This document shows, piece after piece, positions 26,136 through 31,242 of a stretch of 31,242 nucleotides of DNA (positions are counted from its first letter, which is position 1; each line of letters opens with the position of its first letter). The notes under the pieces were generated by a model. It was given only the letters and a program-made list of their open reading frames with translations. It was not told the origin of the DNA and made no database searches. The translations under genes and the position numbers were made by a program. Source of the DNA: a virus; IMG/VR virus record IMGVR_UViG_3300037189_010237, positions 1 to 31,242 of that record. The stretch is one strand, 5' to 3'.

Positions 26136-26939
26136 ATGAGTAATGATTTAAAGTGGATGCTTTCATCCGATCAGCAGTTCCCATATCAGGATGATAAGGC
26201 CATTGAATTATGGTTTAAAGTCATGAAGTGGTTTAAGCCAGACGTTGTAGATTATCTTGGCGATACAGATGATCAAGCATGCTACAGCAAGTATACAGAA
26301 GGTCGTTCTGCAGAATTTATGCAGTTACACAAAGATGACAGCAAAGATCTTATTGTCCCTATGATGCGACATGAAGCAAAGGGTGCACGAGATTTTTATG
26401 CTAAGACTCGTGAAATGCTTCCAGATGCACAATTGTTTTCAGCATTAGGAAATCACGATATCCGTATCTTTGATTACATTGATAAGAAGCTTCCAGATTA
26501 TGCCAAGGATGTAACACCAGAATCGCTCTGGTCCCTAGATTCTTTAGGCTATGAATACATTTATTATAACGAATTGCCTAAGCATCGTTTTGGTGACATT
26601 CACGTTCATCATGGTCTTTCAATTGCTGACACAGGTGCAGTACGAAAAGACATTGATGATCTACAGATTTCTTTGATTAGAGGTCACTCACATAGAATTG
26701 CATCACATTTCCAGACATACGAATTACCAGCAGCAACTGGTGGCAGAACAATTCGTGGATACGAGATTGGTCATATGTGTGATGAAAAGAGTTCTGGCAT
26801 GAAATACACCCAGAACCACAATTGGCAAAAAGGTTTTGCAATCGCACACATTGAGAATGGTGAACATCCTCATGTACAGATTGTAGAAATTTCCCCTGAC
26901 TACACTTGTTTTGTAGATGGGAAACTGTTTTCAGTATAG
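26136..26939 (+). CDS. Calcineurin-like metallophosphoesterase
   Basis: A 267-residue protein with the metal-binding motifs in order: D12-x-Q14 (SDQQFPYQD), G42-D43 (DYLGDTDDQ), GNHD at 105-108, H159 in HVHHG and GHSH at 183-186. These coordinate two metal ions for hydrolysis of phosphodiesters or phosphomonoesters. The first motif normally reads D-x-H; here Gln replaces His, which may alter metal 1 or substrate choice. It starts a new transcription unit behind a strong promoter, with a GAAAGGG ribosome site. Codon use is richer in CGT, CTT and ATT than the tail-tip genes, suggesting good expression. Phage members are thought to act on nucleic acids or nucleotides; the substrate is unknown. 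Confidence 0.88.
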   Translation: MSNDLKWMLSSDQQFPYQDDKAIELWFKVMKWFKPDVVDYLGDTDDQACYSKYTEGRSAEFMQLHKDDSKDLIVPMMRHEAKGARDFYAKTREMLPDAQLFSALGNHDIRIFDYIDKKLPDYAKDVTPESLWSLDSLGYEYIYYNELPKHRFGDIHVHHGLSIADTGAVRKDIDDLQISLIRGHSHRIASHFQTYELPAATGGRTIRGYEIGHMCDEKSSGMKYTQNHNWQKGFAIAHIENGEHPHVQIVEISPDYTCFVDGKLFSV

Positions 26940-26950
26940 AAAACAAATAC

Positions 26951-27011
26951 GTAGATGGAAAAATTTAATAAAACAAAGGTTTCAATCCCTGCTCTTTAGA
27001 GCAACATCTAC
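26951..27011. other. Structured intergenic element with nested dyads and a CRISPR-repeat-like core
   Basis: An outer pair GTAGATG (26951-26957) / CATCTAC (27005-27011) encloses an inner hairpin TGCTC-TTTA-GAGCA (26990-27003). No T-run follows, so it is not a normal terminator. GTTTCAATCCCT at 26979-26990 reads AGGGATTGAAAC on the other strand, the usual 3' end of many CRISPR repeats, and the inner hairpin precedes it on that strand as in real repeats. It exists as a single copy. It lies in the 97-base gap before the holin-like gene and could also be a leader structure. Confidence 0.35.
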
Positions 27012-27036
27012 ACTAACAAATAAGGAGAAATGAAAT

Positions 27037-27339
27037 ATGAAGATTAATCAGGCAATGATTGAATCTTATGTTCGTAACTTGATCGGTCAGATTATTGGAG
27101 CGGCAACAATTGTTGCAGCAACAACACATGTGGCTATCTCAAGCTTTGGCGGACACGAGTGGTTGCTAGTAGCAAACTCTCTATGGGCATCTCTTGTTCC
27201 AGTAGCACTACGCTATGTTAACAAGAAGGACCCTGCTTTCGGTATGGTTGCACAACTTGCAACAGCAACCGTTACAAAGAAGCTAGATGAGGCTGCAAAG
27301 CCTAAGAAGGCTCCTGCTAAGAAGCCAGCTTCTAAGTAG
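27037..27339 (+). CDS. Holin-like small membrane protein
   Basis: A 100-residue protein with two predicted membrane segments, about 15-36 (LIGQIIGAATIVAATTHVAI) and 41-61 (EWLLVANSLWASLVPVALRY), and a strongly basic end (KPKKAPAKKPASK, 89-100). This is the common plan of class II phage holins, which permeabilise the membrane at lysis. The loop NKKDPAFG after helix 2 resembles the same region of other short phage holin-like proteins. A strong AAGGAGA ribosome site precedes ATG, and codons look optimised. No endolysin is seen next to it, so a different membrane or virion role cannot be excluded. The upstream gap carries the structured element. Confidence 0.6.
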   Translation: MKINQAMIESYVRNLIGQIIGAATIVAATTHVAISSFGGHEWLLVANSLWASLVPVALRYVNKKDPAFGMVAQLATATVTKKLDEAAKPKKAPAKKPASK

Positions 27340-27358
27340 GCTAAAGAAAAACTAAATA

Positions 27359-27541
27359 ATGTATTGTAGAAAATGCAACGGCAGAATTTTTGTAGACAGG
27401 ATTTATTCCCAAAAAATCCGTGTTGAGCTGTATTGCGTTATGTGTGGGAACAGATGGATGATCAAGAGAGATTCAAGGTTCGGTATATGGCTGTCAAAAA
27501 ACGAGGAAAGACTTCAGAAAAGCTACGGTATTTCTATTTAA
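27359..27541 (+). CDS. Zinc-ribbon mini-protein
   Basis: A 60-residue protein with two CxxC knuckles: CRKC at 3-6 and CVMC at 26-29, separated by a basic beta hairpin (GRIFVDRIYSQKIRVELY). This is a classical zinc ribbon that could bind nucleic acid or a protein partner. There is no convincing ribosome site; the ATG follows the holin-like stop by 19 bases. Its last 55 bases overlap the start of the next gene in another frame. The intact cysteine pattern supports that it is real despite its size. Confidence 0.6.
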   Translation: MYCRKCNGRIFVDRIYSQKIRVELYCVMCGNRWMIKRDSRFGIWLSKNEERLQKSYGISI

Positions 27542-28002
27542 ATACTAAGCTTTATAAAGTCTTAAGACAATCAAGAGCAGAAGATCTAATGGTCGCCTGG
27601 GATTACGAGATGGGTAAGCGTGTAGCGTTTGTATTAACTGACGTTAAGAAGAATTTGCAAAACGCTTACCCTCTTTCCAAGGTATCTAAAATTATTGGAA
27701 GACATGAAGACACGATCAAAAGGCATTTATATGCGGGTAATATTAAAAAGCCACAACAAGTTTACTCTTTAAATGGTAAAAAAACTCCAGGCAAATACTA
27801 TTGGAGTGAAGATGATGTTAGAGAAATGCACGAATTTTTTAAGACTGTCCATAGAGGCAGACCTAGAAATGATGGAGAAGTCCATCCAGGAAATATGCCA
27901 AGCAGAGCGGAGATTGAAGCAATGATGAGACAGGAAAACATTTTATATGTTAAAAACAATGATGGGACATTTAGTCCAGTTTGGAAGCAACCAGAATGGT
28001 AG
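27487..28002 (+). CDS. Helix-turn-helix DNA-binding protein
   Basis: A 171-residue protein from ATG 27487. An in-frame TTG at 27433 would add 18 residues but lies deep in the zinc-ribbon gene. After a basic N-terminus, LSKVSKIIGRHEDTIKRHLY at about 58-77 is a MerR/excisionase-like helix-turn-helix, followed by a wing-like segment (NIKKPQQVYSLN, then GKYYWSEDDVREMHEF). HRGRPRND is an AT-hook-like basic turn. Similar proteins sit in the early or regulatory regions of actinophages. It probably regulates phage promoters or takes part in replication. Its stop overlaps the start of the next gene (ATGGTAG). Confidence 0.65.
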   Translation: MAVKKRGKTSEKLRYFYLNTKLYKVLRQSRAEDLMVAWDYEMGKRVAFVLTDVKKNLQNAYPLSKVSKIIGRHEDTIKRHLYAGNIKKPQQVYSLNGKKTPGKYYWSEDDVREMHEFFKTVHRGRPRNDGEVHPGNMPSRAEIEAMMRQENILYVKNNDGTFSPVWKQPEW

Positions 28003-28235
28003 ACAATAATAAATTAAGTAAAGAAGCTAAGCAAACGCTTGATGCTGCAATAAGAGTTCTTGAATATGCTATGGAGATAGCTGGACAGAAAGAGGACTTA
28101 GATGCTATGATAGCAATATCAGATCGCCTAATGATGCTTTATCAACACCTTGCAGATAAAGGTCAAAAGAAGTTTAAGCCAGGCTTTGCATTAATGGAAA
28201 AGGAAGAGGTTCAGAAAGATGACGAATCAGACTAA
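27996..28235 (+). CDS. Small helical phage protein, function unknown
   Basis: A 79-residue protein. I chose ATG 27996, with GGAAG about 9 bases upstream, over a TTG at 27981. It is almost entirely helical and charged: a long amphipathic helix TLDAAIRVLEYAMEIAGQKE, then DLDAMIAISDRLMMLYQHLA, and a basic and acidic end. It is coupled to both neighbours by overlaps. No family is recognised. The layout suggests a small dimer or a partner protein in the replication/regulation operon. Confidence 0.55.
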   Translation: MVDNNKLSKEAKQTLDAAIRVLEYAMEIAGQKEDLDAMIAISDRLMMLYQHLADKGQKKFKPGFALMEKEEVQKDDESD

Positions 28236-28431
28236 CGTTAAAGTTGATTTACAGTTTACCCGCAACCTAGGTAATTTTGAAAGCCTAAAGGTTGGCATTG
28301 GTATTGAAGATTATCAACGTCAAGGTGAGACTATTGACGAAGCCACAAATAGGGTGTATACTTTCGTAGAGAAAAAGCTAATGGAAAAAGTTGGCGAGAT
28401 AGAGGAAGAGTTAAAGGCAAATAAAAAATGA
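28219..28431 (+). CDS. Small conserved phage protein
   Basis: A 70-residue protein with a beta start (VKVDLQFTRNLGNFESLKVG) and a C-terminal helix (ATNRVYTFVEKKLMEKVGEI). The 'NFES-x-K/R-V-x-x-G' strand followed by 'G-E-T-x-D-x-A' and 'F-V-E' is typical of small unnamed proteins found near phage replication genes. It overlaps the previous gene by 17 bases and the next by 4 (ATGA). Function unknown. Confidence 0.6.
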   Translation: MTNQTNVKVDLQFTRNLGNFESLKVGIGIEDYQRQGETIDEATNRVYTFVEKKLMEKVGEIEEELKANKK

Positions 28432-28787
28432 CCAAAGATGAAGCAAAACTAGCCTACGGCTTAGTTGGCTTTTATTGTGCTTTATACAAGCAGGTCTATA
28501 AAAAAGCTCCAGTCGTAAATCGCTATCGTGAGAAGTGGGCAATGCAAGATGTTATTGACAGTATTGGGTATGACAGGGCAAAAGAGTTATTAGAATATTA
28601 TTTTAAAACTTCTCGTCCAGGCCATCCGCTACAATGGTTCTTTTACAATTTTGAAAAGATAGATTTAACACTTACTCAAATTGAGCAAGACAAATTACGT
28701 CGTGAGCTAATCAGAGCAAAAACGAAAACTATGGTTGAAGAAAGAGACAATGAATACAGAGTCAGCAGTAATCACAGCGATATGTGA
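28428..28787 (+). CDS. Putative replication accessory protein (helicase-adjacent)
   Basis: A 119-residue, mostly helical protein that overlaps the DnaB-like helicase gene by 38 bases. It includes YGLVGFYCALYKQVYKKAPV, a basic region VNRYREKWAMQDVIDSIGYD, and an aromatic segment LQWFFYNFEKIDL. Position and helical make-up would fit a helicase loader or other replication partner, but there is no Walker motif and I recognise no family. Role by context only. Confidence 0.5.
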   Translation: MTKDEAKLAYGLVGFYCALYKQVYKKAPVVNRYREKWAMQDVIDSIGYDRAKELLEYYFKTSRPGHPLQWFFYNFEKIDLTLTQIEQDKLRRELIRAKTKTMVEERDNEYRVSSNHSDM

Positions 28788-29976
28788 GAATAAAGATATT
28801 TCCGTAGTAATGTCTGGAAATATTGATGAGGTCTTTACTTCGCACAGAGATGTGTGGGAAGGGCTTAAGTCTTACTATTTAAAGTTTAAGGCTGTACCTG
28901 ATGTTTCCGTACTTACCGAAAGATTTAAAGACTTTGAACCTACAAAGGTTAAAGGCGAGACAGCCTATTACTTAGATCAACTTAAGAATGAATACCTTGC
29001 TTCTAGACTACGCAACTTGCTTTTATCTTCAGGTGCCAGTTTAAAGACTGAGGCTTCAGGTAGGGTTATTGCTCAGATGCAAGCGGAGCTTGCTACACTG
29101 GGTAAGCTTACTTCAAATGTCAGAGATGTTGACTTGACTGATTACAAGGAAGCAGAAAAGCATTTTCAAGCAATCAAAGACCGCTCAGATGCTATGGGTG
29201 GAAGTCCAGGTATCATGACAGGGTTTAAGGCTATTGACTACGCATACCCCACTGGGATGGCTCCAGGACACCTTATTGTGATGATTGGTTGGCCAGGTAA
29301 GGGTAAGACGTGGTTCTCCTCTTATTTGGCCTGCAAAGCTTGGGAACAGGGCTTTAAACCTATGATCGTGTCCCTTGAAATGACACCTGAAAATATGAGA
29401 GACCGTATTTATACTATGATGGGGTCGGGACTGTTTAAGGCTTCAGACTTTGCTAGAGGAGATATTAATATTGACCAGTTTGATGATTGGGGTTCAAAGA
29501 AGTTTGCTGACAAGAATCAGTTCATCCTAGTATCAAATGAAGGTATGGGAGAGGTAACCCCTAACGTTATCCAAGGAAAGATTGACCAGTATAAGCCTGA
29601 TATTGTTATTCTTGACTATCACCAGTTATTTGCTGATAACCAAAATTCTAAAGGCCCTACAGAACGTAATATGAATATTTCAAAATCTTTCAAGAAGTTG
29701 GCAATGTCTAATAACATTCCAATTATTGATATCACTGCTGCAACTGCAGAAGAAGTAGCAGATCATGATTCACCACCAATGCTAAGCCAAGTTGCTTGGT
29801 CAAAGGCAATTGAATATGATGCTGATATGGCTATGGCAATTCATAAAAATCCTGATAGTAATATCATGGAGATTGTAAGCCGTAAGAACCGTCACGGAAC
29901 TGAATTTGGAATGTATCTGGATTGGGACCTTAATCGGGGAATTGTTAAGGAAGTCTACGATATTCCTATTGGATAA
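28750..29976 (+). CDS. DnaB-type replicative helicase
   Basis: A 408-residue protein starting at ATG 28750 (GAAGAAAGAG upstream); an earlier TTG at 28735 is less likely. An N-terminal helical domain of about 130 residues is followed by a RecA-like core. Walker A is GWPGKGKT at 180-187, a SLEMTPENMRDR segment follows strand 2 as in DnaB proteins, Walker B is IVILDYHQL with D289, and AWSKAIEYDADMAMAIHKNP and VSRKNRHG complete the core. It unwinds DNA at the phage fork as a hexamer. The short N-terminal domain (DnaB itself has about 470 residues) is normal for phage versions. A primase follows two genes later. Confidence 0.88.
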   Translation: MNTESAVITAICENKDISVVMSGNIDEVFTSHRDVWEGLKSYYLKFKAVPDVSVLTERFKDFEPTKVKGETAYYLDQLKNEYLASRLRNLLLSSGASLKTEASGRVIAQMQAELATLGKLTSNVRDVDLTDYKEAEKHFQAIKDRSDAMGGSPGIMTGFKAIDYAYPTGMAPGHLIVMIGWPGKGKTWFSSYLACKAWEQGFKPMIVSLEMTPENMRDRIYTMMGSGLFKASDFARGDINIDQFDDWGSKKFADKNQFILVSNEGMGEVTPNVIQGKIDQYKPDIVILDYHQLFADNQNSKGPTERNMNISKSFKKLAMSNNIPIIDITAATAEEVADHDSPPMLSQVAWSKAIEYDADMAMAIHKNPDSNIMEIVSRKNRHGTEFGMYLDWDLNRGIVKEVYDIPIG

Positions 29977-29991
29977 ATATGTAATGTCTAG

Positions 29992-30021
29992 CTAACTTGG
30001 TATAATTATCAAGACAGTTAG
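29992..30021 (+). promoter_or_regulatory. Extended -10 promoter (TGGTATAAT) within an imperfect dyad
   Basis: TGG-TATAAT at 29998-30006 lies in the 51-base gap after the helicase gene. It is flanked by CTAACTTG (29992-29999) and CAAG plus AGTTAG (30010-30013, 30016-30021), which pair in two blocks with a small bulge around the -10. The symmetry suggests an operator overlapping the promoter. A start near 30013 leaves a 15-base leader before ATG 30028. Confidence 0.5.
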
Positions 30022-30027
30022 GCAGCC

Positions 30028-30309
30028 ATGTACCCAAGAAAAATACATGACTTTTGGATAAGCGGGACTATCGGAGACGATGCCAAGCTCCAAAGCTCTA
30101 GAGAGAACTATGAAAGGCTTTTAGTCCAGCAGATGCGGGACAAAGGTTATGTTCCCGTCCTTGACATACAACCACAATTTAATATAAAATATAACGAGGA
30201 GAAGGATCACTATACCTTCAACTTGGTTATGTATGGGATGTATCTTGGGAAAGCCAAAGCACTGAAGTATGAAGGTTTCTCAGGTCAGAGTTTAATACCT
30301 AAAGGATAA
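30028..30309 (+). CDS. Small hypothetical protein between helicase and primase
   Basis: A 93-residue protein: an N-terminal part MYPRKIHDFWISGTIGDDAK, a helix (SRENYERLLVQQMRDKGYV) and strands (PQFNIKYNEEKDHYTFNLVM). Its ribosome site is weak (no clear AGGAG between 30013 and 30027), and it stands directly behind the TGGTATAAT element. It is co-oriented with the primase 3 bases later. No family is recognised; a replication role is only suggested by context. Confidence 0.6.
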   Translation: MYPRKIHDFWISGTIGDDAKLQSSRENYERLLVQQMRDKGYVPVLDIQPQFNIKYNEEKDHYTFNLVMYGMYLGKAKALKYEGFSGQSLIPKG

Positions 30310-30312
30310 AAA

Positions 30313-31242
30313 ATGTTAGATGCATATAGCAAAGCGGATCTCCGCTCTATTCTGCGTTCTTGCAATATTGATATTGTTTCTGAAACTGGCACAGACTTTT
30401 TATGCCTATGCCCATTTCACCATAATGTTGACTCGCCAGCATTTGCGGTAAGTTATTCTAAGGGTCTTTACATTTGCTACAATCAAAACTGTGATTCATC
30501 TGGCACAGTTCTAGATCTTGTTAAACAACTTACTAACAGGAACGATTTTGAGGCATTGCGTTTTATATCTGCTAATAAGCAAACTGAAGCGGAAGCATTT
30601 GAAGATGGTTTAAAAGATTTGCTTGATGATAAGCCAGAGTTTACAGAATTCCCACAGGAAACTTTAGATAAGCTTTACTCTGATATGGCAAGCAACCCTA
30701 AAGCAGTAGAATACTTTGGTTCACGTCATATAGGTCTAGAAGCTATTAATCATTTTAAATTAGGTTATTCTGATAAGCAAGACATGGTTATAGTTCCCTT
30801 ACATTCACCCGATGGATTGCCAGTTGGAATTATTGGCAGATCAATTGAAGGAAAAGCTTTTAAGAACAGCCCTAATCTTCCACGTAATAAAACTATGTTT
30901 AATTTACATAGAGCAAAGCGTGAAGGCGGAACTATAATTGTTGTTGAGTCTAGCTTTGATGCTATTCGTTTATGGCAGGCGGGATATCCAAATGCTGTTG
31001 CTACATTAGGTGGTAGCATATCAGATGTTAACATTCAACACTTAAATAAGTATGCATCTACAATTATTATTATGACAGATGCAGATGCAGCAGGTAAAGC
31101 ATTAGGAATGACAATTGCTAATAAATTAAAGAGTAAAAATGTTTTGTGGGCTAAATATGACCACAATGTAATGTATCCTCATTCTGCAAAAGATGTAGGA
31201 GATATGACTGACGAAGAAATAAAACAATGTATTAAGAATGCA
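30313..31242 (+). CDS. DNA primase, CHC2 zinc finger plus TOPRIM (partial, runs off the edge)
   Basis: 310 residues are visible with no stop before the window ends. The N-terminal zinc finger uses C33-P-F-H36 and C55 ... C60 (CYNQNC), i.e. four residues between the last two Cys rather than the usual two. The TOPRIM catalytic core is clear: VVESSFDAI with E212, then MTDADAAGKAL with D256 and D258, and a later acidic KDVGD. It lays RNA primers for phage DNA replication with the helicase upstream. ATG 30313 follows AAAGGA; the 3-base gap to the preceding gene suggests co-translation. The C-terminal part lies outside the window. Confidence 0.9.
   Translation, partial: MLDAYSKADLRSILRSCNIDIVSETGTDFLCLCPFHHNVDSPAFAVSYSKGLYICYNQNCDSSGTVLDLVKQLTNRNDFEALRFISANKQTEAEAFEDGLKDLLDDKPEFTEFPQETLDKLYSDMASNPKAVEYFGSRHIGLEAINHFKLGYSDKQDMVIVPLHSPDGLPVGIIGRSIEGKAFKNSPNLPRNKTMFNLHRAKREGGTIIVVESSFDAIRLWQAGYPNAVATLGGSISDVNIQHLNKYASTIIIMTDADAAGKALGMTIANKLKSKNVLWAKYDHNVMYPHSAKDVGDMTDEEIKQCIKNA

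Noticed and set aside
26940-27036. A tRNA-like T-loop (GGTTTCAATCCC) in the gap before the holin-like gene
   Set aside because: The flanking bases do not make a five-pair T-stem, and no D-arm, anticodon arm or acceptor stem can be drawn in 97 bases.
27433-27486. N-terminal extension of the helix-turn-helix protein from TTG 27433
   Set aside because: This stretch codes for the conserved second CxxC knuckle of the zinc ribbon in the other frame; ATG 27487 is a better start.
1-31242. CRISPR array, transposon or integrase
   Set aside because: No regularly spaced repeats, terminal inverted repeats, transposase or recombinase motifs were seen; the only nuclease-type mobile gene is the HNH protein at 25823.

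Overview
This window is part of the genome of a double-stranded DNA tailed phage (Caudoviricetes) with a long, non-contractile, siphovirus-type tail. Every supported gene lies on the + strand. Genes are packed end to end, often with 1-nt TAATG or 4-nt ATGA overlaps. The classic head, neck, tail, host-binding, lysis and replication order is visible. The DNA is AT-rich, and shine-dalgarno sites are of the AGGAGG type. Several neck and replication-module proteins have the look of families common in actinobacteriophages, so an AT-rich actinobacterial host is plausible, but this is inference. No gap without a gene exceeds about 110 bases. No tRNA, IS element, integrase or CRISPR array is seen.

Layout. 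2-439: the end of the major capsid protein, followed by a terminator hairpin and a promoter. 531-3570: the neck module (a SAP/Rho-N-like head protein, head-tail adaptor, head closure protein, tail completion protein, tail terminator). 3575-4475: a separate, apparently highly expressed unit with its own promoter, a hairpin leader, the major tail protein and a terminator. 4499-10508: a second promoter, the two tail assembly chaperone frames joined by a -1 programmed frameshift (CCCAAAC plus a stem-loop), and a 1781-residue tape measure protein. 10508-25823: the tail tip, with a distal-tail-like protein carrying an insertion, a 1994-residue hub/adhesin, four more beta-rich FN3/Ig/carbohydrate-binding-like proteins, three tiny coiled-coil proteins (one only 59 residues) and two small probable tail accessories. 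25823-26083: a small free-standing HNH endonuclease.

From 26080 a consensus-like promoter opens a different module: a metallophosphoesterase, a structured intergenic RNA/DNA element, a holin-like two-helix membrane protein, a zinc-ribbon mini-protein nested against a helix-turn-helix protein, three small conserved phage proteins, a DnaB-type helicase, a small hypothetical gene behind a promoter with an overlapping dyad, and a primase (CHC2 zinc finger plus TOPRIM) that runs off the right edge.

The genes work as two programs: virion assembly and attachment (1-26083), and lysis, regulation and replication (26080-31242). A recurrent TGN-TATAAT extended -10 element stands before at least four transcription units, twice directly after a strong hairpin. 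This suggests that capsid and major tail transcripts are insulated from their downstream neighbours and restarted. The best candidates for novelty are the frameshift signal, these hairpin-promoter relays, the structured element with a CRISPR-repeat-like core at 26951-27011, and the very large FN3/Ig adhesin cassette.
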